In this document: positions 11,642 to 25,480 of the stretch, in pieces
How the letters are laid out: each line of letters starts with the position of its first letter
How positions within the stretch are numbered: position 1 is the stretch's first letter
Assembly (NCBI GenBank): GCA_021904315.1
Contig: CM038920.1
Span: 14,818,001-14,882,000 of the forward strand
DNA: 64,000 bases
Direction: 5' to 3'
Origin: Sphagnum magellanicum
Taxonomy: Eukaryota > Streptophyta > Sphagnopsida > Sphagnales > Sphagnaceae
Program-made: the position numbers and the translations under genes
Notes under the pieces: generated by a model
Databases searched by the model: none
The model's input: the letters and a program-made list of their open reading frames with translations, nothing else
What the model was told of the DNA's origin: nothing

Positions 11642-11850
11642 TACCTACCTCCCCAACCTACTTATCTATTTAATTAGGTAGGTACCTAGTTTGACCTATG
11701 TACCTACATGCCTAAATACCTACCTATATGAGTAAATATTTAGCTTGGGAAGATAGGACTTACCTACCTACCTTTTTACTAAAATAGGTAGGTAAGTATG
11801 TAATTTAGGTTTGTAAGCACCTACTTACATACCTACCTAGGTACCTACCA
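11642..11850. repeat. TAGG/CCTA inverted cluster 1
   Basis: Runs of 'taggtaggta' alternate with 'cctacctac'. The clearest hairpin pairs 'taggtaggtaagtatgtaa' (11785-11803) with 'ttacatacctacctag' (11825-11840). It is one of several such clusters in the window. Confidence 0.8.
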
Positions 11851-11974
11851 ACATGATGTTAATATTTTGTATGAAATTCATTTTAAAAGTGCAATGTGGC
11901 ATATTTACATTGGGCCACATGTCATAATATAAAATCATCCAAGCATTTGAATTAAACATCCAAAATTATTTAAT

Positions 11975-12005
11975 AATAATAATAATAATCATCATCATCA
12001 TCATA
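11975..12005. repeat. (AAT)n/(ATC)n microsatellite
   Basis: 'aataataataataataa' is followed directly by 'tcatcatcatcatcat'. Confidence 0.9.
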
Positions 12006-12179
12006 TTTTAGACAATAAATATTGGGACACATGGTAGCACATCATTTACCTTCAATGTGACCAAAATAATCACATTTTAATTGCATATGACAATATGTAT
12101 ACAATGGAGTCAAAGGATGAACTTGCATTTGTTGATTTTTTCTTTCATCCAATATCTCTCGTATTTGTAACCAATATCA

Positions 12180-12520
12180 CATGTGACTTGTCTAAGGCGA
12201 CTAAAGGGATTTTAATCACAAATGTTGTTTGTGATTAAAATTTAGTTGCAAAGACTAGTTGAAAATACATGTTTTTCTTATAGTGTTAAATTGCATATTA
12301 CAACTATAAAAAAAACTAAAATAAGAAGTCAATGCACATTGACCAAAATTGTATAGCCAACCAAAATACATTCAAAATATTCCAAACCCTTGAAATTTCC
12401 CTGGAACTCATGTTGAACCAGTCATTTTCCTATGTTGCAACCTAGTTGTAATGTAGTTGGTATGGACATGTAGTTGTAAATTAGTGCAATTTCCGCGGAC
12501 ACAATTTTTTCATAGTGATA
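12180..12520 (-). mobile_element. Two CACTA-type right ends
   Basis: TTTTTCTTATAGTG ends at 12285 (minus strand CACTATAAGAAAAAC, close to classic plant CACTA termini) and TTTTTTCATAGTG ends at 12517 (minus strand CACTATGAAAAAA, identical to the ends of the 16424-18279 element). The segment between carries 'tagttgtaa' and 'tagttgca' subterminal words. No matching left ends were found, so these are remnants, probably nested. Confidence 0.55.
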
Positions 12521-15500
12521 GGGAGAATTGTCAATAACAATGGTTTGGATATTTCTAAAGCCCACTAATATTTAAGAATTTAGAGTAATGCAAGATGTGT
12601 GTTTTCCCACAAGAAGCATTAGCAACTTTGTTAGAATGTTAGTAACAACAAAAGTAACAACACAAATTTCCATAAGACAATTAAGAGAAAAAATCACATT
12701 TGCATCATAATCTTGATATGGTGTTGGAAATTTGTTTAAACATATCTATATGAAGATGTCATTAGATATTTGAATTTGCTAAATGTCTATGATGTGACAA
12801 TTTGGGACATTTTAATTTTGGGAATTGCATTTTGTGAATTTCAAAAAACAATTTGAACGGGGGTCCAAGGAAAACTATACAATATATTATGTGGGAAAAT
12901 AATTCCTCCTATAAGATTGTAGATTGTGATGAGTTAATGTAGTGAATTCATGATGATTTGTGGGTGTAAACACTATCATCATGAATCCACAAATATGAAA
13001 AAGTTTGGATTATTATTCATGATTATGTGATTTTTAATGCATTTCAAGTTAGTAAATTATAGAAAATGAAATCATTGGTTCCAATGTTTTAAAAGTTTTG
13101 AATACTTATATTCACTATATTCATTCCAAATTGTTGCACGTTTTTCATAATACATTAGAAACATTGTCATATTAATATAGTTTTGCAAAATTTGCAAAAT
13201 TAGTATAGTTATGGACACTATAACATGAAAATCAAACACTTGTTACATTTGCTACAATTTTTTACTACAACTACACCCTTGTGTATTTAGTTTTGTTCTT
13301 TACTACATTTTTAAAAGCTTATTGCAATTCATTTGACCGAGGCATATATGCAAAAGAATACGCCATTTTAATATCTTGATGATGTTGTTGCCACTTGGAC
13401 CAAGCACAAGGACCTTTTAAATGGTTCAAAGTTTCAACAATTTACATTGCCACATGAATTGAAAGATTAATGCTTATATTAGTTGACAACCATGAGAGTG
13501 CCTCATATGATGTATGTTATGTTGCATGTGCAATGTGAAGTCAACATAATCACAATGTTAACATTGTGAATTCTAGCACATTGGAAATGTAAGGATGTGA
13601 CATTAGATGATCATTAAATATATTGGGTCCAAACGACAAGAGATTGGGGAATGTAAGATTGCATCAAATGAATAAAAAAAATTGGATGGTGCAATTTGAA
13701 GCAAAACTAATCATGGCTTGACACAAACTTATACACAAACCTTATAGGAGGAACTATTCCTTCATGTCATACCATTAAAAACTTTCCATGGGCCTTTCAT
13801 AAATTTTCAATGTTCCCAAAATTCCACTTCCAAAATTAAAAGACCTTGGTCTTTTTGAACTTTGAAACCTTTTATTTCATGATAAACCTAATCAATTGGG
13901 ATTTTATTTCATGCACTTTGTAAAATTTTGCCATTCCAAATTGCACATTAAGTGGTTTGGGATTTTGATCGTGTCCTTTCAAATGAGCTTGTAATTATTA
14001 GGATTTTTAAAAAGGTATTTGAGCCTAACATGTTGCAATATTGCTCACAATTGAAAACTTTTCAATGGCATCAAAATCACATGTTTTAACATGTTTTGAC
14101 CCTTTAAACATCATTTTCAATCTAACATTTGGAACTTTTTGAAAGTTCTCACCTCAAAATGGGAATGCATGTTGTGAGTCTTGGTAATGCATAATTTGGC
14201 TTCTACACACTTTCCCTTTTATTTAGGTGGAAATTTCAATCTCTTTGGCCCATGCCATAATGCTTGTTTGACTTGATTATTTGTTTACCTTTGGCCTTGA
14301 TTATGAGCCCAAGGTTATGGTCCTAAGAAATTATAGTACTTATTATTGAAAACAATTTCAACCTTTATGATAAAATAACCAAATGTAATAAAGGATTGTA
14401 CATTGAATAATTTAATTAAACATTAAACACACCAAAACTAAACATATTTCAATAGTCTAGTAGGAAAATACATGAATATCATTAATTATAAAAACACAAA
14501 TGACTTAATTTAATAAATTAAAAATTTCCAAATGGCTTGCATTTAATTTTATGTTTTACAATTTGATGTTTCATGAAAAATATCAATACTCCTTTAACAT
14601 CAAGTGATTTGTCATAAGCATCGTTGAATCTATTTTAATGGAATAAACTTTTGTTTTAAATGCCATAAATTTCAATTCAAATTCCTTTTGTTTTTGTAAT
14701 TCAAAATTCCAAAACAATCTAACTATTTTATTTCAAATGATTTGTCTAACAATGGCGTCAAATATCTAGTTGCACATCGTATTTTCAACTCTTTTGGGCA
14801 ATAATATGTAGTTAGTGAACATGATAATTTTTTCTTTATGCCATAAATAATGTATCCTTTTGGGGGTAGACTTGATCTATTTATACATGTCACTATTAAC
14901 TTGGGATATTATGCATAACTTGAATTGTTTTCCAAATTAGGTTGATAATTAAACCATGATTAGTGTGTCCACCCCAATTACTCGAGTTAGGTCATACTTT
15001 TTTCAGGTCTATAAATATCACAAATATTAAAAAAATCTATTGATATATGAATACCCATGCTAGTTTGAAATGATACAATTTTTCTTGGAGTTTTGAAACT
15101 AATTGTCCAATCCATGTCCAAGATACATCTAAAGATCCAAACATCATATGTTTTGAAGTTTTGAGGAACGTAGAATTTTTGGCCCTTGATATGTATGATG
15201 AAATCAAAATGATTTCAATTGATTCCATACAAAGTGTTGCCTGCCAAAACCCAAATCAAAACATAACTTTAACCATGGTCAAATCCAAATCCTCCCACAT
15301 GAGAAATGAAATCAGCATATGATTAATTATATGTGGAAACACACAAATGTTAAACACAAAAGGATGTCACATAATACATTTTTGCATTTAAATTTTGAAT
15401 TGTAGTTCATTTCAATTTATGTATGCAAATGATGAAATAAAAGTCATATCAACAATGCCTTTAGGTATCAAAACACAATGTAAAAATTCCATGCCAAAAT

Positions 15501-16100
15501 ATCTGAAATTTAATTCATGAAAAAATTTAATAGGCATTACACAATTTTTTATATAATTCCCAAAATGCACCAAGTGGACTCATCAAAAGCATCACAAGAT
15601 ATGTTTATATTTTATAAAATTATACATATATAATGGATAGATGATTGAAACTGAAGATTGAATCTTTTTTTTTGTTTGGACAATTTTTTGCATTAGAAAG
15701 GTGAATTTCCTTGGAAATCCTTTATTTTTTGTGATTAGTGCATTTGGAAACTTTTTTTTAAAGAAATCAATAAAGGTCAAATATAAATTATAGCTACCCA
15801 AATTAGTTTATTATGAATGTTAATTATTATTTTTTGCCATCCATTTCCCTTTGACTTTGTCAAAACTAGTAAGAAATCCTTTGTATTCCCTTCAATTATG
15901 GACATTCATGAAATGCCACTTTTGTTCCAATATAGTGTGTTTTCACTTTTGCCTAGTCTTCAAAATCAAAATTTCATGGTCATTGCAAAAGCACTTTCAA
16001 CAAACAAATCAAAACATTTAGTTACAAATCAAAATAACCAAAAGGACTTGATTTGTGCAATGTTGGGGATCCATTGTTGGAATTAAAATGTTTGATGTCT
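12521..16100. other. No gene seen
   Basis: AT-rich interspersed DNA. The minus-strand frames near 15037-15228 and 15592-15801 and the plus frame 15817-16083 show no recognisable domain, and their composition matches the background. Confidence 0.4.
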
Positions 16101-16104
16101 AGAG

Positions 16105-16250
16105 ATGGGGGATCTTCCTATAAGATCTACATCAATGGAGGAGATTAGGTACATGGAAAAATTAATGAAATTTAAACATGACATGAAAAATATTAGCGAG
16201 GCACACTTGAAACACTTGGAAGACAAAAAATAGGAGCTCAAGGAGTGATT
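16105..16250 (+). pseudogene. Small charged coding-like shard
   Basis: One frame reads RSTSMEEIRYMEKLMKFKHD, then MKNISEAHLKHLEDKK before a stop. The heptad-like charge pattern suggests a coiled-coil exon fragment. Not recognised. Confidence 0.25.
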
Positions 16251-16810
16251 AAACATTGGTTTGCACTACTTATGGAGGATCAAAAGGATTTTTTTTAATA
16301 TCAAAATAATATGCATATATGCAATTGACACTTCATTTTTCAAAGTAAAAGTACAATAAAACCAATTACATGACCAAGTGATAATCTATACTAGTTTCTC
16401 AGCCCAAATATTTCCTTGACAATCACTATGAAAAAAGGAGTGTTTTCCAACTAGCCTTGCAACGCAATTTTTGAGTTGTAAAGTTGCAACTCATCGTATA
16501 TACAATGTAATTCATTGCAATTCATTTGCAACTTTGTTAAAACAATTTCTTTTCAACTATTATGCAACTCCATTATAGTTGCACCCATGATGTCATGTTG
16601 ATGTCATTAATTGTCATCCATATATTAAAACCTAACATGTGGCATTATAAAAAATGTTGGACATAATTTTTTGGAAATATTGATCTCCATTATTCATTAT
16701 GATTATTCATGATGGTTCGAGATTATGACATGTGGCACAATAATTTTTTTGTCGCATGGCATATTAATTATATATTGGAATAAATAAATAAATAAAAATA
16801 TTTATTTTAG

Positions 16811-16908
16811 TAGGTAGGTAAGTCATACATAACCATAGGTAGCTAGGTTGGTAGGTCTAGAGACCTACATACCTATGTATCTACTTATGACCTACCTACC
16901 TACATAGG
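16811..16908. repeat. TAGG/CCTA palindrome 2 (inside the CACTA element)
   Basis: The left arm 'taggtaggtaagtcata...' to 'gtaggtct' (16811-16858) is the near-complete reverse complement of 'agacctac...' to 'tatgacctacctaccta' (16861-16908), with a two-base centre. This is the most regular of the clusters and should extrude as a long hairpin. Confidence 0.85.
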
Positions 16909-17439
16909 TAGGTAGAAAAATAGAACCTACTTACCTAAGTAAGAAAACACAAGACTAAATGAACTAAAGAATAGCCATGAATTATTTTTAAAATTTTATG
17001 TTTTGCCTTTAGGTTAATCTCTTTTAAGTTCATCCGAAAATGACACTTGTATTTTAATGTGAAAATATAAGAGAATAAACCTTTTTTATATAGTTTGTAA
17101 CATGTTTTTTGAGGACAAAATATATGGGTTAAATTATCTTTTAGTTGTTCCTTAGTTGTAAATTAAGTTGCAATTGAATTACAACTATAACATTCAAATG
17201 TTCAAAGCAAGCAAGATTTAAGGTTTTGTTTTTGGTGTCTAAACAAAATTTGAGCCCTTCCTATTGGCGCATATGGGGCATTAAAAATCATCAAAAATGA
17301 AATAGAATTGAGAAAGTTATTGCCCCCCAAAATAGAAGGGGTCAAGAACTCAAAATAATAAACCACTAAACACTACAAAGGCTAGTTTTTGAACACCTAA
17401 AAAAATATTTATATGTTTTTCTATTGTTATTAAAATTGA

Positions 17440-17720
17440 AAGATGATTTGTATAACTTTAGGTGGTGTTCCTATAACACTTTAAATTGTTTAAAATGAAT
17501 AAGAAATAAAAAAGTTACAAGGTTTGAAAGTAGGAGGGGTCTAAAGAGGGAAAAAAAGGAAAAAAAACATGTTTTGTAAGTTGGAAAGCTTATTTATCTT
17601 CTTGTTATTTTTTCATTACTCCTTTTCCTTGGCACTTCAAGACAATTTCTAGAGCTCGAGGTAGCATTCCCATAACATTTTAAATCATTCAAAATGAAGC
17701 ACATATGATGAAGATATAAC
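17440..17720. repeat. Tandem pair of about 200 bp
   Basis: 'ggtgttcctataacacttta' at about 17463 recurs as 'ggtagcattcccataacatt' at about 17662, followed in both by 'taaattgtttaaaatgaa'-like sequence. The unit resembles the 63-kb array (see 62270-63850): 'caccCATAgCttTTTAgATCa', then 'aaaatgaaaaagatat'. Confidence 0.5.
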
Positions 17721-18282
17721 TAACTAATGAATATGTATCTTTATTAAATTATAAATAGTTGTTTATAGTTATAAAATAGTTGAATAGTAGTACTTTAGTA
17801 GTGATGCACTAATGGCCATATTAATTGTATTAATGAAAATCATAATAAAAAACTATTTGCAAATGTATCCCGTAATAGGTGGTGAAAATGTGAACATGTG
17901 ACATGATTGCATGTATGTACATTATACACTAATTACAACATAGTTATTACTTTAGGTGCACATTTACAACAATTTTATAGTTGTCACATGAAATTACAAT
18001 GTAACTTTTGAAAAAATCAAACATGGTTGACTACATATGTATATACGAGGTGTATAAATTATAATATAAGAGACCCATTTTCAACTCACTTATAACTATA
18101 ATACAATTAATTGATTTTCTAACGTGGTAATTTATTTATTAATACACTATATTTCTAGGGGGATAGTTGCACATTAATTGTAATACCCAAGGGATAATTA
18201 CATAATAGTTGTATATGAGTTGTTTTTGAGTTTTAGTTGCAGGGTTGTGTGGTTTCAATAGATGTGATTTTTCATAGTGAAT

Positions 18283-21200
18283 TTTCCTTTTAAGTCTTAT
18301 ATTCATCCTTCTTTAATGACAATGTACATTGAATTCTTCACATGGGTTGTAGGTGATTGTGCTGATATTGTTTTGTTTTTTGTTTTTTTTGGCATTGTGA
18401 ATTTGTTAAATGTGTCAATACATTTCATTTGCATGGATTGACACATGTTGAAATTGTAACAACTCTAGTTAGCATGTGTCATTAAAGTCACACACTATGT
18501 CATGAATTTTGAAAACTTCATTAGAGGATAAGTGACTTAATTTAAACAAATTTGGTCACTTATCCAAATTTTATGATAATCCTTTATATGAGATTATTAA
18601 CTTGAGCATGCATATGATGTAAATATTTGTTATGCATTTAACTTACTACATTAAAAGATATATGGGCTTGTAAACTATAATGTATGAACTTTAAAAATGT
18701 TATAATGATTGATATTATGATTATTAGGAACTTCATTTTAATTAGATAATATATCAATAAAATAAAAATTTAAAGATTTTGTAGCATGTCAGTTGTAGTT
18801 TATTCTTGATGGATTTAATTTTTATTTTGTTTTTTTGTTAATGTTACAAATTTGGGTAATCATTATAGAAAAATATTCATTTGATGTTGGGTTTGTGCAT
18901 GTACATATGTTATAAACAAATTTCTTTAGTTGGGCATACAAATGAATGAAAAACTATTACTTGGAATTGATGGACTTTGTTATTTAACCACTAGGTCCTT
19001 TTTGGGGTAAAAAGAAATACAAAGGAAATGGACTTTGGGTGATGTTTCCACATTTCACAAAGTGGGCCATCTTAGCTTACACTCATTTGAAATGAAAAGA
19101 GGTGCCTAACCATAATGTTTAGGCCACTTATGCACATTTTGTATTATGACAAACTTATGGATGAAAGTAGAAGAACAAATTCATCATTCTTTTGAACCAT
19201 GTGGATGCTATAATTAAGGGTTTCATTGCATGGATGTTGCTATCACAACTTGCAAACATACATTCCATCCTCTCTTGCCTTGGTGCAATGGTAAAATAAT
19301 CTAACAAAATTTGTTGTATCTATAATGTGAAACTACATCCTAAGTGGTGGACAAGTTGGGGATTTCAAAAATTGGACAAGGAATTGACTAAAATTGTAAA
19401 GAAAAAGAACATTGAACAAACTTGGGATGACATCATTAATGTTGAAAATTTTAAAAAATTTACAACTTCTAAACAATATTCAAGTCCAAAAGGTACATGT
19501 TATTCTTCACATTGGTTGCTTTTGTCTTTATGATGTCTTTATGATGAAGGTTGCAAATGTTTTTGGATTTCTATGCTATATAATTCAACTCATGATGTTT
19601 ATTTTAAAAATTAATGTTTGTGTCATTATTGTTACTTTTAAAAAATGAAGTATGATGAACAAAGTTTGGTCAAACACAATTTCCATTGGGTTCATGTTTT
19701 GCAAGCATCAATTGATAACACCTAAACATCAAGTTTGGCTACTTGCTTGCATTCAACATCACATGTGAAGAGATTGTTTCTCACTCTTTCACCTAGTAAA
19801 TCCACAACAAGTGTCATGTCACCATTTCATATGTGAGGTGATTTTTGTGTTAATGATAACAATTCCTTAATGATATGCAATCCAAAATCTCCTACTTTTG
19901 GAAAATGAAAGGGATACTGCTTGAAGAACCTTCAATGAAGAGGAGTATGCTTTTGGACTTATTTGATGGCCAACAATTAACACATTTGGAATCAAGAACA
20001 AATAGAACCTACTAGAAATGCGGAATCAAGTACGTCACTTATCTTATTCCATGGTGAAATGTGTGCTTTGACTCCCTCTTTTGATCAATCATGCTTATAG
20101 TTGATCTTGGTGTGCATTGTGTAAGTGTTGGTAATATGGTTGATGCACCAACATCACTAACACAAAAAGTTTTCAATACATCATTGTCATTGGGTTCAAA
20201 CAAAATACTAGGACTTATGGAAGGTGTAATGTTCAACTAATTAATTTTTGATGTTTTAAAGTGGTAAATAAGTTTATTTTGAAATTTATTGATGTGTTTT
20301 GCCAATAATGTTTCAAATAAATTATGGGAACATTTGTATAAGTTTGGAAAAAATCTAATGAATCTAAAGTACTCGAAAACACTTTTGAAGGAGTGCAAAC
20401 AATGTTTTCACTACTTAAATCATTATTTAAAAAGTGCTTATGGGTACTTTATATTAATTTCATTTATAAACATGTACACAATCTAGTATAATGTCACATT
20501 TTTTTAGGTCATGAGAATTTCATGTCAACTATAAATGATGAATCAAAAAATACTTTCATTAAATCTAATTCTACTACATCTTGATTGGTTAGCCCACTAC
20601 TTTAAAGCCAAACACTGAGGAGGTGGGGTTGGGTCCTAGTATTGTGTTTGCATTATTGGTGTGAGGATAATAGATGTGAAGGCAATTATTATTGTTAATC
20701 CTTTAAAAATATGCATGAAAAGCCTCCCCCAAAAACATTAGGCAAGGAAACCCTTGTGAGCAAGATGTTGCAACATTTATAATAAATAATTTTCTCATAA
20801 AAAATCCAAGAAAAGATAGTCACAAGTTATGAAAAGCTATTGAATCATTTGAATCATGGAATAAAAATGAGTGGGATGGTATAATTAGGCACATATGCCA
20901 AAGTTGTGTGATCCACCAAACCATAAAAAAGTTGCACTATTGTGCCAATCAAAAGGATTATGACGACTCATGGGAACAAACAAAGCAAACAAAATATTTG
21001 GCCTTTGTAATTTTGTACTTTCTTTGTTTCATTTAACTAATGAATAATTAGATTTTTTTTGTATATGTAGTTTAGCACTTGGCTTGATTGGAAAGCCCTT
21101 TAACAAGTTCATATATGGGTAGTGCCACTTTCAATATATTGTTGAATGCTTTAAGACACCATTATTTGGATTAAAAACCACAAATATAACTTTTGCATTT

Positions 21201-22355
21201 TGCTTGGCACATGGTTATTATACCCAATCTTCATTGTCTCATGTGGGAATACCATAAGGCAAGAAAATTCAAGGTATATGCAAGTTTTGATTGTAAGAGC
21301 ACATTTCCTTTATTTGTAGATTATGCAAATGTACAACAAAAAGTTCACAAAGGTATCAATAGTCAAAATGATGTTGTATGAACTTTTTGAAATTTGTTCA
21401 TTTTTGTTCATAACTTATATCTTCCTCCAAATTACATTTGGTACATATGAGGTTTCATCATATACGTTCAAATATTTAAAGCCCATAATTCATTGAACAT
21501 ATCATGTTCTTATTCAAATACAACATAAATTTTATTTTAAGTAATGGGGAACACAAGAAATTGTGCAATTAAAATGACATGAAAAATAGGATGCATGGTA
21601 GTTGTTAATATGTTGGCAAACTATAAAGGAACCCCAACAAAACAACACAACATAATGAAATTGCATGCCACTTGGGTTTGATGTTCATGATAAACTCTAG
21701 AATTTGTTCATGATTATAGTGTGGCATGCCCATGGCATGGGAAATTGTATTTCAACATGTTAGGGAAAATTATGAAAAACTTGTAACAAATTTGTTTACA
21801 ACATTTAGAATCATCATGAATTCAATTTCAAAATGAAATTTATAGTCCTTCACATTGACCCAATGACTGTAATATCTATAGCACAAGGAAACATACATAT
21901 TGCCAACCAAGCTATGATCAACGGGTTTTCCATTTTAAATCAATTGAAGTTGCTAAATCCTTTTTACCTTCTTGACATCAAAACATTATGCAACTATAAC
22001 AAAGAAACAAGACCTATTCAATTGCATTCAAAACCTAATGATTTCTTAAAACAAGAGAATTAAAAAATCTTACTTCATTAAATTCAAGCTATGCGGTTGT
22101 GTTTCAACACCAAGAAAACATGCACTTGGATAGATGTTATTGAAACCTATAGTTGTGTATGATATAAGGAAATAATTACATTTTAAAATATGGAATTCAA
22201 CAATATGCATTAGTTAGTATGAAAATAGGTTGATTTGACTTAGGAATCTAGTAAAAATATACCACTTTTGGACAAATGTCAAAAGGACCACCTCATCATT
22301 TTGGAAAAATCAATTTTGACAAGTTCAATATTAATTTAACTAGTGGTCATTTTGA
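18283..22355. other. Mostly featureless; scattered coding-like shards
   Basis: Three stretches look translated at some time: 19330-19533 (+; HPKWWTSWGFQKLDKELTK, IEQTWDDIINVENFKKF), 20236-20039 (-; a Ser/Thr/Pro-rich frame) and about 20800-21000 (+; SYEKLLNHLNHG in one frame, AIESFESWNKNEWDGIIRH in another). A further open frame lies at 21193-21378. None matches a family I can name and no exon structure can be drawn. Confidence 0.3.
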
Positions 22356-22400
22356 TTGCACTACTACAATTTGTGGTCTTTTATTAGGTTTTTCAGTAAA
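22356..22400 (+). mobile_element. CACTA-type left end
   Basis: CACTACTACAATTTGTGG starts at 22359 and is followed by repeated 'gtcaatttgga' and 'gtcaatttggac' words, a subterminal pattern shared with CACTACTACAAATCATG at about 40976. A right end with a matching TTG triplet was not found. Confidence 0.45.
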
Positions 22401-22609
22401 AAAACCCAAAATTATAGGCATAAAAAATACCACCTTATCAATTTGAACAAGTCAATTTGGACTTGTCAATGTGATTGGGTAGTCAATTTGGAGCTTGTTG
22501 TTTTGATTGATAAAGTGATTGATTATTTGACTAGTAAACAATGGACCATTTGATTGGATCAAATTTATACCTAATTTTTTAAAAATTGGATTATTATTAT
22601 TTTAATTAA

Positions 22610-22756
22610 TAGGTAGGTAGGTAATAAATAGGTGTAGGTAGGTCAAAAAAGACATTTAAATAGGTAAGTATTAGCTTATCCTATGTTACCTAATTCGACC
22701 TAAAACTTCACCGAATTAATTTAGTCGAAACTACTTGGGACCTACCTACCCTAGCT
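22610..22756. repeat. TAGG/CCTA inverted cluster 3
   Basis: 'taggtaggtaggtaa' and 'gtaggtaggtc' (22610-22645) face 'acctacctaccc' (22740-22752). The loop carries a second small inverted pair, 'aattcgacctaaaa' and 'tttagtcgaaac'. Confidence 0.75.
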
Positions 22757-22829
22757 TTCTAAGCATGCACATAAGTTGTAAGTATAAGGAATTAAACCCC
22801 AAATTTCCACAATGATAAACATGACCAAA

Positions 22830-24490
22830 TCTTTTTTAGAATATTATGTCCATGTCGATAAAATATTAAAATAATATTTTTTTGACACATAGGATATAAT
22901 ATTTGCTGACGTGAAGGAATATTTTGCCACGTGTCCATGGATGAATGTTCTTTACAGATGAAAAAAAGGATGAACTTTATTCTTAATGTTGCCAACAAAT
23001 GTTATTTTTGCAAAAAGTTGAACAAAAGAAATAAGGTTGAAATAATTTATGTTGGTTTTTTTCAAAACAAATTGACAAATGAAATGTTCAAGTCACAATT
23101 TAAAGCCATATTTCATATTTCTTCAACATGAAATATATTCAAGTTCTACAATATCTAAACCATATAGAATGTTAAATTAAATCCCATAGACACACTAAGA
23201 GGTATGTGCCAATCCAAGCACTAATTGTTCACCACCAAGAGCTCATTAGGAACAAAGACAATATGAAACAACCCACAAGACTTCACATTGCTCACACTAG
23301 TTCAAGTTATTTTTTATTTTCATTCACTTTTTCAACCTCTTATGTCTAACACCATTCTTGTTACTTGCATAATCAAATTGCATTTTTTTCCTATACTACT
23401 AATTTGCCCAATCTATACAACAAGCCTCTATTTTACAATGGCAAGAGGAAAATTGCCACCAATTTTCACACCAAACACATTGGAATCAATGATTGAATAT
23501 ATGCTAATCTCAAGCATATTAGATAGAATATGTGAAATGACAACAAAACCTTGGGAATGTCCAAGAGATGACACTCGATGATTCCCCCTCGAGCATTTGC
23601 TAGAAATCAAAACATGGGGAACATAATGGAAAAAAACAATTGACAAAACAAATGAATGGGTGGCCTAGCAATGGGTGAATGCGAAAATAGACAAAAAAAT
23701 TCTTGCAATACTTAACAAATTGTAAACATTTTGAAGGAGAATATGGAAGACTACCATTGGGCAATGTTCACATATGCCATGGATTTTTTTAAAGAGTGTG
23801 CAAGTTTGAAAAAGCCGATTCTAAAACATTTTTTCATAAGTTTACTCAATGATTTGTTGACAATGGATTTAATAACCCTTGAAAACTTGCTATCAACATA
23901 ATTATTAAAACCTCGAAGATGCAACTCCAAGCAAGTGAGCTTGGTTGCCATAGGATTTAAGGAACAAAGTTTTAAACAATCGATGAATCATTGGATGACA
24001 GGGCCAACCTCAAAACCACGAAACATGTATGATAGTTGAAAGAAACGATGAATCAACAACTGAAAAGAAGAATACCATTATTTGCAATAAATTGTGGAAC
24101 AATACAAGTGTTAAAATGAATAGTGGCTGAAGTTGAACATTGAAATTGATTATTGGAAAAATTGAATGAATTAATGTTGAAACAAAATTTCATAAAAAAT
24201 ATGATAAACAACTACTAACAACACTCATGAACACCACTAGATCTTAATATGTTTCCGATGGTAGAAAGAAGAAATTTCAAGACTATAGATGTAAAGATGC
24301 AAATAGTGATTGAATGATGGGGATATTCTAATTGCTTGTAGTATTATAAAATATATGGGATGGTGATGAAAATGTTTATGACAAAGTTTCTGAGCAACTA
24401 GCCACGAAAATTATGTACATGTATGGAGGATGTTCACAAGGAAATTCATTAGGCCAATAACCTAGCCACATGGCTTTCACAAGGTGAAAA
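22830..24490 (+). pseudogene. Unidentified coding-like repeat, copy 1 (family P)
   Basis: Aligned over its whole length, including non-coding flanks, with the minus-strand copy at 53734-56480. From an ATG at 23438 it encodes TPNTLESMIEYMLISSILD, then RICEMTTKPWE, LLEIKTWGT, WKKTIDKTNEWVA and, after a frame change, ENMEDYHWAMFTYAMDFFKE, CASLKKPILKHF and LLTMDLITLENLL. Stops at the third and later blocks make it a pseudogene. About 600 bp of conserved 5' flank precedes the ATG and contains GT/AG-like sites. I do not recognise the protein; because the copies share flanks, it is a mobile element, not a gene family. It follows a CACTA-type end and a TAGG cluster, which may belong to it. Confidence 0.6.
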
Positions 24491-24762
24491 ATGCAACAAA
24501 TTAAATACCTCCAATATGTGTAATCTCTAGTTTCAATATTTATAATACACATCAGTTAAAATATAAACATGTTTAGATTGTTCACACGATAGTTTAATTA
24601 TTCTCACTAGACATATTTAAAGATTTCTTGTACATCCAAATATCAATTGAAGGAGCTTTTGTTTAATTGAAACATGTTTATTATTATTCATTATGTCATA
24701 TTTTGGGGGTATTTTGCTTTAGCCACCTTGCTTGACCCAAAAGATGAACAAAAACGACCTTT

Positions 24763-25480
24763 GTGTATCAATATAAGAGAGTCATTGATGTAACCAAGTC
24801 AGAAAATTTCACCCAATGCCCTTGGATATTTGAGGCTAAGATCAAGGTAACCTTCAAACATTATCCAAGAACACCCAACGGTTGTGGGAGGAGCATTGCA
24901 ATAACATTAAAAGTCATCCTTTGCCAAAAATATATTGGAAATAAGGGTCAATCAATTGCAATTGGATGTTTGAAGGCAATGTATGGGATAGACCATAACA
25001 TTTCTTTCAAACATCCACTTGCCTTTGGTCGATCACTTAAAAGTTTTTACAATTGAACTTCCTTTTGATTATTAGAATTAAAAAAAAATATTTAAATACA
25101 AAAAACTAATTAAAAACATGGGTTTTGAAAACCTAGATCAAATGATTTTTGAATTTATCACGTGATTTGACAATTGAAACATGTGTATAAACAATAAATC
25201 TAGAAACATGTTGAAACATGTAACTTATACATGCTAGTGTAGTTGGCCATGTTTCAAATGTTAAATTCCATTGGATCACCTCACTTAACTAGAAACAAGA
25301 AGAAAAATCATGTAACTTTTATTTAGGAATGTTGTAAGTTCATTGAAAAGTTACATTTTTGCAAGACTTCCCAATGAATTTGGATGTTTGAAGATAACAT
25401 TGGGATAACCCCAAAACATTATCAAGGAACCCCCAAGAGCTATGGGAGGAGCACAACAAGATCATAACTTGTCACCCATA
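24763..25480. repeat. Diverged tandem duplication, offset about 555 bp
   Basis: 'ggatatttgaggctaagatc' at about 24823 and 'ggatgtttgaagataacatt' at about 25382 start matching blocks that both include 'attatccaagaacaccca'-like and 'tgtgggaggagca'-like words and end in 'gggtcaatcaa'. The open frame 24763-25053 spans the first block, but no domain is visible. Confidence 0.6.

Larger units (their letters stand above)
16421..18282 (+). mobile_element. Non-autonomous CACTA-type transposon with 3-bp target duplication
   Basis: The left end CACTATGAAAAAAGG starts at 16424 and the right end ATTTTTCATAGTG finishes at 18279, giving terminal inverted repeats of 12-13 bp. Both sides are flanked by AAT (16421-16423 and 18280-18282), the 3-bp duplication expected of CACTA/EnSpm. 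Subterminal zones are dense in 'gttgcaa', 'tagttgt' and 'ttgcaact' in both orientations, as CACTA transposase-binding zones are. Inside are a TAGG palindrome (16811-16908) and a tandem pair of about 200 bp (near 17455 and 17655). No transposase frame exists, so it would depend on a helper. Confidence 0.75.
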
